A DNA stretch of 64,000 nucleotides from JAJDTQ01 sp965204235 (GTDB lineage: Bacteria > Desulfobacterota > Binatia > UBA9968 > JAJDTQ01). Where the stretch lies: assembly GCA_965204235.1 (NCBI GenBank), contig OZ241979.1, positions 1,054,001 to 1,118,000 on the forward strand, read 5' to 3'. The position numbers were made by a program, and so were the translations under genes. The notes beneath the pieces are model-generated. The model did not search any database, was not told the DNA's origin, and saw only the letters and a list, made by a program, of their open reading frames with translations. This document shows, one piece after another, positions 7,926 to 16,559 of the stretch (position 1 is the stretch's first letter; each line of letters begins with the position of its first letter).

Positions 7926-9089
7926 GTGGACCACCTCCGCCAAGTGATGGAGAAGCGCGTGCCGCCCATCGTCAGGGAGTACTACCGGGGCGGCGCCGAC
8001 GACGAGATCACCCTGCGGGACAACGTCGAAGCCTTTCGGAGGGAAAGGTTCAAGCCCAGGTCCGGGGTCCGGATTCCGTCGGTGGAGATGCGCACCGAGA
8101 TCCTCGGACACGAGATCGACCTGCCGGTGATCGCGGGACCCATCGGCAGTCCCCGGATGCTCTGGCCTCGCGGCGAGGCGGTTGCGGCCAAAGCGGTGGG
8201 CGAGGCCGGAACCATCTGCACCCTCTCGACCCTTACCGGGACCGACCTGGAGGAAGTCCGGGCCGCGTCCGGGGGACCGTGCTGGTTCCAGCTCTACCTC
8301 CTCGGCGGAGAGGAGGTGGCGGCCCGGGGCCTCCGACGGGCCAAGGACGCCGGCTATTCCGCACTCGTGCTCACCATCGACACCCCGGTCCCCGGAAACC
8401 GCGCGCACCACGAATGGATGGGCGCGTCCCGCGCCATCAACGGCTCCCGGATGGAGAAGCTGCGGTTCGCGCCGCAGATGATGCGGCATCTCTCCTGGCT
8501 GAAGAGCTATTGCGCGGACGGCGGGATGATGGAGTTCCGCAACGTCATCCGGAACGACGGCAAGCCCATGCCCTACGCCGACATCGGCGCGCAACTGCGG
8601 GCTTCCGCGGTCACATGGGAGCACCTGCCGTGGATACGGGAACTCTGGGGCAGCGGGAAGCCCGTGGTCGTCAAGGGCGTGCAATGCGTTGAGGACGCCC
8701 GACTCGCCGCGGAGCACGGCGCCGAGGCCATCGTCGTATCCAACCACGGCGGACGGCAGATGGACCGGGTCCATCCGACGCTGCACATGCTGAAGGAGAT
8801 CGCGCCCGCGCTCCGGGGATCCGGCGTGAAGGTCCTGCTGGACGGCGGCGTCCGGTCCGGCGCCGACGTGGTGGTTGCGCTGGCGCACGGCGCCGACGCG
8901 GTGCTCGCCGGACGCGCGTACGTCTATGGCCTCGGCGCCGGGGGCGAAGCGGGCGTCCGCAAGGCCTTCGCCATACTGAAGAAGGAGATGGAGGACACCA
9001 TGCGGCTCCTGGGTTGCGCCTCGGTCCACGAACTGCGCGCCGAGACCCATCTCCTGCCCCATCCCTTCGACGGGAAGGACCGGCCGTGA
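7926..9089 (+). CDS. FMN-dependent alpha-hydroxy-acid dehydrogenase/oxidase
   Basis: A 387-residue TIM-barrel flavoprotein of the lactate/glycolate/mandelate oxidase family. Seen: Gly-Gly-Ala-Asp-Asp-Glu near the N-terminus, Phe-Gln-Leu-Tyr (FMN contact), Thr-Ile-Asp-Thr-Pro-Val-Pro-Gly-Asn-Arg, the Val-Val-Lys-Gly lysine, Ser-Asn-His-Gly-Gly-Arg-Gln with catalytic His274, and the phosphate-binding Leu-Asp-Gly-Gly-Val-Arg-Ser-Gly and Ala-Gly-Arg segments. The reaction would be oxidation of an L-2-hydroxy acid to the 2-oxo acid. The start is GTG 7926; a GGGAGG lies about 18 bp upstream, so the exact start is uncertain. It follows grdA by 80 bp on the same strand and may belong to that transcript. 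The hydroxy acid cannot be assigned. Confidence 0.85.
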   Translation: MDHLRQVMEKRVPPIVREYYRGGADDEITLRDNVEAFRRERFKPRSGVRIPSVEMRTEILGHEIDLPVIAGPIGSPRMLWPRGEAVAAKAVGEAGTICTLSTLTGTDLEEVRAASGGPCWFQLYLLGGEEVAARGLRRAKDAGYSALVLTIDTPVPGNRAHHEWMGASRAINGSRMEKLRFAPQMMRHLSWLKSYCADGGMMEFRNVIRNDGKPMPYADIGAQLRASAVTWEHLPWIRELWGSGKPVVVKGVQCVEDARLAAEHGAEAIVVSNHGGRQMDRVHPTLHMLKEIAPALRGSGVKVLLDGGVRSGADVVVALAHGADAVLAGRAYVYGLGAGGEAGVRKAFAILKKEMEDTMRLLGCASVHELRAETHLLPHPFDGKDRP

Positions 9090-9144
9090 AAGCCGCGCGG
9101 CCGATCCCGCGTCGAACCCTGCCCGGCGCCCGGACGCGCCTCCT

Positions 9145-11031
9145 TCACGCGCGCACGGTCTCGGCCGCCGCGTCCCCGAGTAGGTCCTCGGGCAGGTCGT
9201 CGAAGGACAGGTAGTTGAGGGCGTAGAGCCGCGCGTACAGGCCCTTTCGGGCCGTCAGCTCTTCGTGGGCGCCGGTCTCGACGATGCGGCCGTCCTGGAG
9301 GACGATGATACGGTCCGCGTTGCGCACCGTGGCGAGCCGATGGGCGATGACGATGCCGGTGCGCCCTTCCAGCAGCCGGGCGAGGCCGACCTGGATCTGC
9401 CGCTCGGTGTAGGAATCGATATTGGCGGTGGCTTCGTCGAGCACCAGCACCTTGGCGTCCGCCACCAGCGCCCGGGCGAAGCTCAGGAGCTGGCGCTGGC
9501 CCAGCGACAGGTTGCCGCCGCCCTGGTCGAGCACCGTGTGGTAGCCGTCCGGCCAGCGCATGATGAAGTCGTGGGCGCCCACGACCCGCGCCGCTCGCTC
9601 CACGTCTTCATGGGTGGCGCCGGTGGTGCGGAACCGGATGTTGTCCAGGATCGTGCCGGTGAAGAGGAACGGGTCCTGCAGCACCATGGCGATGTGCCGG
9701 CCCAGGGACGCGGTGGAGTAGTCGCGCACGTCGCGGCCGTCGAGCAGGACGGCCCCTTCCCAGACGTCATAGAAGCGGTGCAGCAGCGCGGTGGCGCTGG
9801 TCTTGCCGGAGCCCGTGGGTCCCACCAGCGCCACCGTCTCCCCCGGCTCGATGGTGAAGCTGACGTGGTGGAGCACCGGTTGGTCCCGCTCGTAACCGAA
9901 GGTGACGTCCCGGAACTCGATGCGGCCTTCGACGGTGTCGGGTGACAGGGCGTCGGGTCCGTCCTCGACCGCCAGTGGCACGTCCAGCACCTCGAAGATG
10001 CGCTGGCCGGAAGCCATGGCGCGCTGCATGATGCTGTACTGCACGGTGATGGAGCGGATGGGGTCGAAGAACCGCTGCACGTAGAAGAGGAAGGCCACCA
10101 TCACGCCCACGTCGAGGGCGTCGTCGAGCACCAGCGAGCCCCCCACCACGACCACCACCCCGAGGGCGGCGCCGGTCAGCGTATCGACGATGGGCACCAG
10201 GACCTGCGCGTACCGGGCGGACCGCAGGTGGGCCTCGAGGTTCTCCATCGCCTTGTCGTCGTAGAGGTCGAAGTTGACCGCCTCGCGCCGCATCCCCTGC
10301 ACGGTGCGGACCGCGTGGATGCCTTCGGCCAGTGCGCCGTTGGCGATGGAGCTGGTCTCGCGTGCGCGGCGGAAAGCGACCCGCGCCCGGGGCAGCCACA
10401 CCATGCGGACCAGGAAGAGCACCGGAACCACCGACAGGGTCAGCAGACCGAGGTCGAAGTCGAGCCACAACAGGATGACGACGATGCCGAACAGCAGCAC
10501 GAGATCGCCGAAGGCCGTGACGGAGTTCTCGAGGAACTCCTGCAGCGAGTACACGTCGCCCTGCAGGCGCGACATCATGCGGCCGACTTCCGTCTTGTCC
10601 ATGAAGGCCAGGGCCACGTATTGCAGGTGGGCGAACATGGCTCGGCGCAGGTCGAATATGACCTGCTCGCCGGTGCGGCTGACGAGCCACTCCTGCAGGA
10701 AGCTCGCTCCGTAGTTCACCAGGATCACGGCCGCGAAGACCGCCGCGGTGAACGCCAACAGGCCCGGGTCGCCGCCGCGGGGAACGATGGCGTGGTCGAT
10801 GGCGTGGCGGATGACGAGAGGGATGGCGAGCTGCGCGGCGGTAAAGACGAGGAGGGCGCCGATGCCGAGGCAGAGCCGCGGGCGGTAGGGTCGAACGTAG
10901 GCGAAGAAGCGCCGGACCACGCGGCGGTCGAAGGCGGCGCCGAACATCTCCTCGTCACGGTTGACCTGGGAGCCGACCACCGCCCGCGGCGGACGGGCGC
11001 CCCTGCCGTTGGCGGGAGGCGGCCCCGTCAT
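9145..11031 (-). CDS. ABC exporter half-transporter B (membrane + ATPase domains)
   Basis: A 628-residue half-transporter: six membrane segments in about residues 25-330 and a nucleotide-binding domain after about 370. Walker A is Gly-Pro-Thr-Gly-Ser-Gly-Lys-Thr-Ser, the signature is Leu-Ser-Leu-Gly-Gln-Arg (noncanonical Leu instead of Gly at position 3), and Walker B is Val-Leu-Asp-Glu-Ala-Thr with the catalytic Glu. It follows the other half-transporter by 13 bp; the ATG at 11031 was chosen because longer reading runs through the preceding gene. Motif differences between the halves (see the partner) point to a heterodimeric exporter of the LmrCD/BmrCD/TM287-288 kind, probably a lipid or drug flippase in the inner membrane. 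Confidence 0.85.
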   Translation of the reverse strand: MTGPPPANGRGARPPRAVVGSQVNRDEEMFGAAFDRRVVRRFFAYVRPYRPRLCLGIGALLVFTAAQLAIPLVIRHAIDHAIVPRGGDPGLLAFTAAVFAAVILVNYGASFLQEWLVSRTGEQVIFDLRRAMFAHLQYVALAFMDKTEVGRMMSRLQGDVYSLQEFLENSVTAFGDLVLLFGIVVILLWLDFDLGLLTLSVVPVLFLVRMVWLPRARVAFRRARETSSIANGALAEGIHAVRTVQGMRREAVNFDLYDDKAMENLEAHLRSARYAQVLVPIVDTLTGAALGVVVVVGGSLVLDDALDVGVMVAFLFYVQRFFDPIRSITVQYSIMQRAMASGQRIFEVLDVPLAVEDGPDALSPDTVEGRIEFRDVTFGYERDQPVLHHVSFTIEPGETVALVGPTGSGKTSATALLHRFYDVWEGAVLLDGRDVRDYSTASLGRHIAMVLQDPFLFTGTILDNIRFRTTGATHEDVERAARVVGAHDFIMRWPDGYHTVLDQGGGNLSLGQRQLLSFARALVADAKVLVLDEATANIDSYTERQIQVGLARLLEGRTGIVIAHRLATVRNADRIIVLQDGRIVETGAHEELTARKGLYARLYALNYLSFDDLPEDLLGDAAAETVRA

Positions 11032-11044
11032 GCCCGCGCTCCCG

Positions 11045-12973
11045 TCATGCCTGCGCCCCCTCCGCGGCTCCACCCGCGGCCTCCGCATGGCCGTCCAGGG
11101 TCTGGAGGGCGAACAGCGCGGCGTACTTCCCGTCCATGGCCACCAGCGCGTCATGGGCGCCCCGTTCCACCACGCGCCCGTCCTCGATGAAGAGGATCTC
11201 GTCGGCGTGGCGCAACGCCCCGAGGCGGTGGGACGAGATGATGGTGGCGCAGTCGTCGGTGCGCTCCCTGAGCGCGTCGCGAATGCGCTGCTCGGCGCCG
11301 GCGTCGATGGCGGCCGTGGAGTCGTCGAGCACGAGGACCGCGGGCCGCAGCATGGCGGTGCGCGCGATGGCCACCCTCTGCTTCTGCCCGCCCGACAGCG
11401 ACACGCCCCGTTCGCCCACCAGCGTCTCGTAACCTTCCGGCAACCGGTCGATGAAGCCGTCGATGTGCGCAGTGGCGGCGGAGTCGCGAATGGCTTCGTC
11501 CGGGGCCCACGGATCGCCGTAGGCGATGTTGTTCCCGAGCGAGGAGGTGAACAGGAACGGGTCCTGTTGCACCACGCGCACCGCCCGGCGCAGGGAATCG
11601 AGCGTCACGCCGCGGATGTCCTGGCCGTCCACCGTGATCCGTCCGCCGTCCACGTCGTAATAGCGCGGGACCAGGTGCGCGATGGTCGATTTGCCGCTGC
11701 CGGGCGGACCGACGATCCCGAGGGTCTTGCCGCGCTCCACCCGGAAAGACACCCCGCGCAGGACCGGAGAGGCCTCCCCGCCGGGATAGGCGAAAGACAC
11801 GTCCTCGAACTCCAGGACTCCGTCGGTGATCTCGATGGCCCTGGCGCCCTCGCGGTCGCGTATGGCGGGCTCCAGGTCGAGCACCGCGAACAGGCGCGCG
11901 CCACAGATGGACGCCCGGGCGAAGGAGTTGGTCACCATGCCGAGCTGGCGCACGGGCTGCTGGAGGATGGTCATGAAGGCGAGGAACTCGGTGAGCGTGC
12001 CCACGGTCATGCGCCCGTCGATCACGCGCGCCCCGCCGACCCACAGCACCAGGCCCATGGCCGCGAGGAACGCCAAGTTCATGGCGGCGGAAGCGGAGAC
12101 CCGAGTGCGGATGCGCCGCGCGGCCAGCGACAGGGCGTGGTCCGACGCGGCCTGGTACTTGTCGAGCTCGTGGGGTTCCGCGCCGAAAGCGCGGACCACG
12201 CGGATGCCGGTGAGGTTCTCGTCCATGATGCGGCCGAGCACCGCCATCCTCTCCTGCAGCGCAAGCCACATCTCGCGCAGCCGGAGCCGCACGGTGGTGG
12301 AGCGCCAGGCCACGAACGGCGCGAAGCTGAGGCCCAGGGCCCCCAGTGACCAGTCCGTCGAAAGCAGCAGCCAAGCCCCGGCGCCGATCAGGACCGACAA
12401 CAGCAGGACTCGCAAGGGGCCGGTGTTCATGAAGGACCGGACTCCTTCGAGGTCGAGCATCCCGCGGGTGATGAGCTCGCCCGTGTGGACACGGTCGTGG
12501 AAGGAGAAGTTCAGGTGCTGCAGCTTGTCGTAGAAGTCGAGCCGGAGCCGGTAGGCAAGGTGGTGGCCAAGGGTCTCGCCGCAGTAGTTGTGGACCAAGG
12601 TGAACAGACCGCGCAGGGCCGAAACGGCCAGCAACATCAGGAAGGTGTGGTAGAGGGCCTCGCGCGCCTCCTCCGCGGTCACGGCCGCGCTGCCCAGCAG
12701 CCCGACCGCCCCGTCCACCGCGTCGCCCAGGTATTGCGGGATCAGGAGCTGGAACATCGCCGCGGCCAGGACCGCGGACACCGCGAGCGCCAAGCGTATG
12801 CGCCGCCTTGCCGCAAGCCGGAAGATGCGCCACAAGACCGCGGCGTCGTCCCCGGCATGACGGTCGTCGTCGATGGTCATGCCGGCGTAGGTACGCGCGT
12901 AAACCAGTCGGGGCCGCGGGGAATGCCGCCCGTGGTCAGGGGCCGGGTCCCTTGGGGTGTCGTTGGCAGCCAT
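11045..12973 (-). CDS. ABC exporter half-transporter A (degenerate ATP site)
   Basis: A 642-residue half-transporter with N-terminal transmembrane domain and C-terminal ATPase. Walker A is Gly-Pro-Pro-Gly-Ser-Gly-Lys-Ser-Thr, the signature is canonical Leu-Ser-Gly-Gly-Gln, but Walker B ends Leu-Asp-Asp-Ser-Thr: the catalytic Glu is Asp. In a heterodimer this Asp site would face the altered Leu-Ser-Leu-Gly-Gln of the partner, giving one degenerate and one active site, as in TM287/288-type exporters. The ATG at 12973 sits at the edge of repeat A2, whose reverse reading supplies an AAGGA; an internal ATG at 12880 would shorten the protein by 31 residues. Confidence 0.85.
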   Translation of the reverse strand: MAANDTPRDPAPDHGRHSPRPRLVYARTYAGMTIDDDRHAGDDAAVLWRIFRLAARRRIRLALAVSAVLAAAMFQLLIPQYLGDAVDGAVGLLGSAAVTAEEAREALYHTFLMLLAVSALRGLFTLVHNYCGETLGHHLAYRLRLDFYDKLQHLNFSFHDRVHTGELITRGMLDLEGVRSFMNTGPLRVLLLSVLIGAGAWLLLSTDWSLGALGLSFAPFVAWRSTTVRLRLREMWLALQERMAVLGRIMDENLTGIRVVRAFGAEPHELDKYQAASDHALSLAARRIRTRVSASAAMNLAFLAAMGLVLWVGGARVIDGRMTVGTLTEFLAFMTILQQPVRQLGMVTNSFARASICGARLFAVLDLEPAIRDREGARAIEITDGVLEFEDVSFAYPGGEASPVLRGVSFRVERGKTLGIVGPPGSGKSTIAHLVPRYYDVDGGRITVDGQDIRGVTLDSLRRAVRVVQQDPFLFTSSLGNNIAYGDPWAPDEAIRDSAATAHIDGFIDRLPEGYETLVGERGVSLSGGQKQRVAIARTAMLRPAVLVLDDSTAAIDAGAEQRIRDALRERTDDCATIISSHRLGALRHADEILFIEDGRVVERGAHDALVAMDGKYAALFALQTLDGHAEAAGGAAEGAQA

Positions 12974-13048
12974 GGGAAAGCGCGTCCTTCGACTTCGCTT
13001 CGCTACGCTCAGGACGAACGGGGCAATGGTTCAGGGTTTGTTCAGAGT
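12971..13048 (+). repeat. Dispersed intergenic repeat, copy A2
   Basis: Begins CATGGGAAAGCGCGTCC, then the TTCGACTTCGCTTCGCTACG core, CTCAGGACGAACGGGG and CAATGGTTCAGGGTTTG tail. Its first three bases are the (reverse) start codon of the ABC exporter gene and its reversed core offers an AAGGA ribosome-binding stretch 11 bp away. The rest of the gap to 13367 holds repeat B2 and no gene I can recognise. Confidence 0.8.
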
Positions 13049-13256
13049 TGCCTTTATCCTTGTAACCGGCAGGTTCCGGGGATTCTATTGTTTGTCCGTT
13101 TCAGGGTCAAGCCGCGGTCAACCGGCTTGACGTGGTACTCGTGGCGCTTCCGGATTTCGAGTGGGTTGTGAGACACCCGTCCCCCGCGACAAGGTTCGAT
13201 TCCCACCTTGCTGTCTCCGGTTCGACATGGTTCGGCATGGCGGAGAACTCTGATCC

Positions 13257-13298
13257 GATCCCCTCCCCCCTTGAGGGGGAGGGTCAGGGAGGGGGGCC
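13257..13298. repeat. Short GC hairpin repeat, copy B2
   Basis: CCCTCCCCCC, TTGAGG and GGGAGGGTCAGGGAGGGG: same hairpin as at 1791-1830. It lies downstream of the TauE/SafE gene's stop at 13368 (reverse strand), where it could act as a transcript end. Confidence 0.55.
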
Positions 13299-13367
13299 TC
13301 CGCGCCACCGGACCCATCGGCGCCAGCAGCAACGCACAGACGGCTGAAACGGGTTGGCCGGGCGGCG

Positions 13368-14168
13368 TTACGCGATCCTGTCCACCAGCATCAGGACCAC
13401 CGCGAGGACGATCACTCCGATGACGGTGGCCTGCAACCGTCCCGGCGGGATCCTCTTGCACAGGACCGCACCGTAGTGGACCCCGGCCAGGGATCCCAAC
13501 GACATGAAGGCCGCGATCTCGAAGTCCACGTCGCTCGCGCCCCGTTCCCGGCCTACGAACGCGTACAGGGAAGACATCACCGTCATCAGGAGGACCGCCA
13601 CGAAGATGGAAGTCCCCACGTACCGGGAGGTCTCCCTGTAGAAGAGCAGCAGCGCGGGGATGATCAGCACTCCGCCGCCGATGGACGTCATTCCCATGAC
13701 GGCACCCACGAGGAATAGACAGGAATGCCTTATCAGGGTCCCGCCCGTCGATCGGAAGAGCGGGTCGAGCCGACGGTAGTCGAAGAGCAGCAGCGCCGCG
13801 AGCGACAGGCATATGGAGGCAATGACGAGGTAGCTGACGACCTCCTGCAGCGTCTCCACCCCGCTCGGGGAAAGCGACATCTTGCTCCATTTGACGGCCA
13901 GCGAGCCCAGGACCACTCCCGGCGCCGCGGCCAGGAAGAACCGGAACCCGACGCCCGCGTTCAGGGTGCCCTGCCGGTAGTGCTTGGCCGCGGCCCAGAG
14001 CTTGGTCAGGACGCTGTAGAGACCCGCGGTGCCCACGGCCGATATGGGCTCGAGCTTCATGACGAGGAGGAGGAGGGGGACGGTGAGCACCCCGCCGCCG
14101 ATGCCGGTAAGGCCGATGAGGAAGCCCAGCACCGCTCCGGACAGGACGAAAAGGATTATGTCGGGCAT
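13368..14168 (-). CDS. TauE/SafE family membrane permease
   Basis: A 266-residue multi-pass membrane protein with two repeats each starting with the family's Gly-rich motif: Gly-Leu-Thr-Gly-Ile-Gly-Gly-Gly-Val-Leu near residue 20 and Met-Thr-Ser-Ile-Gly-Gly-Gly-Val-Leu near residue 170. TauE/SafE proteins export sulfite, sulfoacetate or related organosulfur anions, but many members are uncharacterised. I chose the ATG at 14168 because the first membrane helix begins right after it; an ATG 45 bp upstream is possible. It is divergent from dinB with about 107 bp between starts. Confidence 0.8.
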   Translation of the reverse strand: MPDIILFVLSGAVLGFLIGLTGIGGGVLTVPLLLLVMKLEPISAVGTAGLYSVLTKLWAAAKHYRQGTLNAGVGFRFFLAAAPGVVLGSLAVKWSKMSLSPSGVETLQEVVSYLVIASICLSLAALLLFDYRRLDPLFRSTGGTLIRHSCLFLVGAVMGMTSIGGGVLIIPALLLFYRETSRYVGTSIFVAVLLMTVMSSLYAFVGRERGASDVDFEIAAFMSLGSLAGVHYGAVLCKRIPPGRLQATVIGVIVLAVVLMLVDRIA

Positions 14169-14275
14169 CGTCGTTTCAGAACGGTATTTCCCGACAATCC
14201 CGTCATTTGTCAAATGGAGGATCAGGAACTAAGAATCAAGGATCGGGGAGTTTCCTTGACGCAGGAACCGGCGAC

Positions 14276-15397
14276 ATGGCATCCTACCTGCACATCGACA
14301 TGGACTCGTTCTACGTGTCCGTGGAACGTGTCCTGGACCCGTCCCTGGAGGGCAAGCCCGTGATGGTGGGGGGCGCCGGCCGCGGGGTGGTGACGTCCGC
14401 GTCCTACGAGGCCCGGCAATACGGGGTCCGGTCCGCCATGCCGGGTTTCCAGGCGCGCCGGCTCTGCCCCCACGGGGTCTTCGTTCCCGCCCGGCGGGGG
14501 GTTTACCTCGATTTCTCCCGGAAGGTGTTCGATCTGCTCCGCTCCTTCTCGCCGGACGTGCGGGCTTTCTCCATCGACGAAGGGCTCGTGGACCTCACCG
14601 GCACGGAGCGGCTCATGGGGCACCCCATGCGCACGGCCCACGACATCATCGGACGCATCGAGGGCGACCTGGGGCTGCCGTCGTCCGGGGGACTTGCCGC
14701 CAACCCGACCCTGGCCAAGGTCGCCGCCACGCTGGTCAAGCCCCGGGGCCTGCTCTACGTGCCCCCCGGGTCCGAAGAGCGTTTCCTCGCCCCGCTGGAC
14801 GTGGCGGTGGTCCCCGGCATCGGCCCCAAGACGCGCCGCGAACTCGCGGACCGCGGCATCTCCACCGTCTCCCAACTCCTCGCCCACCCACGGCTCCGCC
14901 GCCGCTACCTGGACCCGGACGGTCCCGCGGAGGAGAGCGCACGCGCCCACGAGCATTCGGTGGGGAGCGAGACCACCCTCGCGCAACCGCTCACGGACCG
15001 GGCCGAAATGGAGCGGGTGCTGGGAGGGCTGGTGGAAGACGTCGCCAGGAGGCTGCGCCGCCAAGAGGGCCGGGCCCGGCGCATCACCGTCAAGATCCGC
15101 TACGCGGACTTCAAGACCATCACGCGGTCGCGCACCCTCGAGGCGCCCACGTGCTTCGACCTGGAGATCTTCAAGGTCGCGCGGGAACTGGCCGCGAGCA
15201 ACGCCGCCCCCGGCAAGCCGGTCCGCCTCCTGGGGGTGAGCGCGAGCCGCATCACCACCGCCGGCTGGCAGGAGTCCATGTTCGACTACGGCGAGCGGGC
15301 GTCCATGGACCGGCTCTACCGGGGCATCGACCGGCTGGGCCGCAAGTACGGCGAGGGCGCGGTCACGCTGGGGGCCGGAAAGGACCGCGAGGATTGA
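14276..15397 (+). CDS. dinB: DNA polymerase IV (Y family)
   Basis: A 373-residue translesion polymerase. The palm begins with His-Ile-Asp8-Met-Asp10-Ser-Phe-Tyr13 (metal-binding Asp and the steric-gate aromatic pair), followed by Ser-Ala-Ser-Tyr-Glu-Ala-Arg and Ser-Ile-Asp101-Glu102 with the two further carboxylates. The helix-hairpin-helix Val-Pro-Gly-Ile-Gly-Pro-Lys-Thr comes near residue 180 and the little-finger domain fills the C-terminal third. The variant Asp-Glu-Gly-Leu-Val-Asp-Leu replaces the usual Asp-Glu-Ala-Tyr-Leu-Asp. The ATG at 14276 is preceded by GGAACCGGCGAC. Its TGA overlaps the TTG start of hemE by 4 bp, an odd pairing of a damage-tolerance gene with a heme gene. Confidence 0.9.
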   Translation: MASYLHIDMDSFYVSVERVLDPSLEGKPVMVGGAGRGVVTSASYEARQYGVRSAMPGFQARRLCPHGVFVPARRGVYLDFSRKVFDLLRSFSPDVRAFSIDEGLVDLTGTERLMGHPMRTAHDIIGRIEGDLGLPSSGGLAANPTLAKVAATLVKPRGLLYVPPGSEERFLAPLDVAVVPGIGPKTRRELADRGISTVSQLLAHPRLRRRYLDPDGPAEESARAHEHSVGSETTLAQPLTDRAEMERVLGGLVEDVARRLRRQEGRARRITVKIRYADFKTITRSRTLEAPTCFDLEIFKVARELAASNAAPGKPVRLLGVSASRITTAGWQESMFDYGERASMDRLYRGIDRLGRKYGEGAVTLGAGKDRED

Positions 15398-16428
15398 ACG
15401 GTCCACCCCCGCATCCGTTCCTTGCCGCCTGCCGCCGCGTCAAGACCCCCTACACCCCGGTCTGGATCATGCGGCAGGCGGGGCGCTACATGGAGCATTA
15501 CCGCAACCTGCGGTCCAGGTTCGGCTTCCTGGAGTTGTGCAAGACCCCGGACCTGGTGGCGGAGGTGACGGTGACGCCGGTGGAACGCCTCGACGTGGAC
15601 GCCGCCATCCTGTTCGCCGACATCCTGCTGCTGCTGGAGCCCATGGGCGTGGGGCTCGAATACAGCAACGCCGGGCCGGTGATCCAACGGCCGCTGAGGA
15701 CGGCTCGGGACATCGACCGGCTGCGCGACCCGGCGCCGGAAGGGTCCCTCTCCTACGTATATGACGCGGTCCGCAGCACGCGCACGGCCCTGGGCGGGCG
15801 CGCGCCCCTGATCGGGTTCTGCGGCGCCCCCTTCACGCTGGCGTCGTACCTGATCGAAGGCGGCGCCTCGCGCAACTACCTCCATACCAAGCGGCTCTTC
15901 CACTCCGACGCCGGCGCCTGGGGCGCGCTCATGGACCGGCTCGTGGCCGCCACCGTGTCCTACGTCAACTCCCAGATCGAGGCCGGCATCGAGGCGCTCC
16001 AGGTCTTCGACAGTTGGGTGGGTTGCCTTGCCCCCGAAGACTACCGTGAACACGTGCTGCCGCACATGCGCCGGCTGATGGCGGGGGTGGCTCCCGGCGT
16101 CCCGGTCATCCACTTCGCCACCGGCGCCTGCGGCCTCCTGGAGCTCATGCGGCAGGCGGGCGGCGACGTGATCGGGGTGGACTGGCGCGTGGACCTGGAC
16201 CGGGCATGGAGCCGCGTGGGCCACGACGCGGCCATCCAGGGCAACCTCGACCCCGCGGCCCTGCTCGCACCGCCTGCGGAGATCCGCAAGCGGGTCCGGG
16301 ACATCCTGCGGCGGGCGCAAGGCCGTCCGGGCCACATCTTCAACCTCGGCCACGGCGTCCTCCCGGAAACCCCGGTGGACCACGTGAAGGCCATGGTGGA
16401 CGCCGTCCATGAGCTCAGCGCGTCCTGA
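15394..16428 (+). CDS. hemE: Uroporphyrinogen decarboxylase
   Basis: Decarboxylates the four acetate side chains of uroporphyrinogen III to give coproporphyrinogen III in the cytoplasm. The 344-residue product has the signature Ile-Met-Arg-Gln-Ala-Gly-Arg-Tyr near residue 26, the Phe-Ala-Asp-Ile-Leu-Leu Asp-bearing strand, Gly-Phe-Cys-Gly-Ala-Pro-Phe-Thr-Leu, and a C-terminal Phe-Asn-Leu-Gly-His-Gly-Val. The start is TTG 15394, overlapping dinB's stop as TTGA, with GGAAAGGA about 10 bp upstream; no later ATG precedes the conserved domain. hemG follows 131 bp downstream, so heme synthesis genes are clustered; hemH is not between them. Confidence 0.93.
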   Translation: MNGPPPHPFLAACRRVKTPYTPVWIMRQAGRYMEHYRNLRSRFGFLELCKTPDLVAEVTVTPVERLDVDAAILFADILLLLEPMGVGLEYSNAGPVIQRPLRTARDIDRLRDPAPEGSLSYVYDAVRSTRTALGGRAPLIGFCGAPFTLASYLIEGGASRNYLHTKRLFHSDAGAWGALMDRLVAATVSYVNSQIEAGIEALQVFDSWVGCLAPEDYREHVLPHMRRLMAGVAPGVPVIHFATGACGLLELMRQAGGDVIGVDWRVDLDRAWSRVGHDAAIQGNLDPAALLAPPAEIRKRVRDILRRAQGRPGHIFNLGHGVLPETPVDHVKAMVDAVHELSAS

Positions 16429-16559
16429 GCGCAACAGGGGAGCGGAGTGTCGCAGTGGGCGCCGTCATGAGCTCATCGCACAGGTCCGCGGTCGGTTCAC
16501 TGCTTTTACCCGCGGACTCCTGCGCGTGACCCCATGACCCGGGGCTTGCCGGAGCAGCC

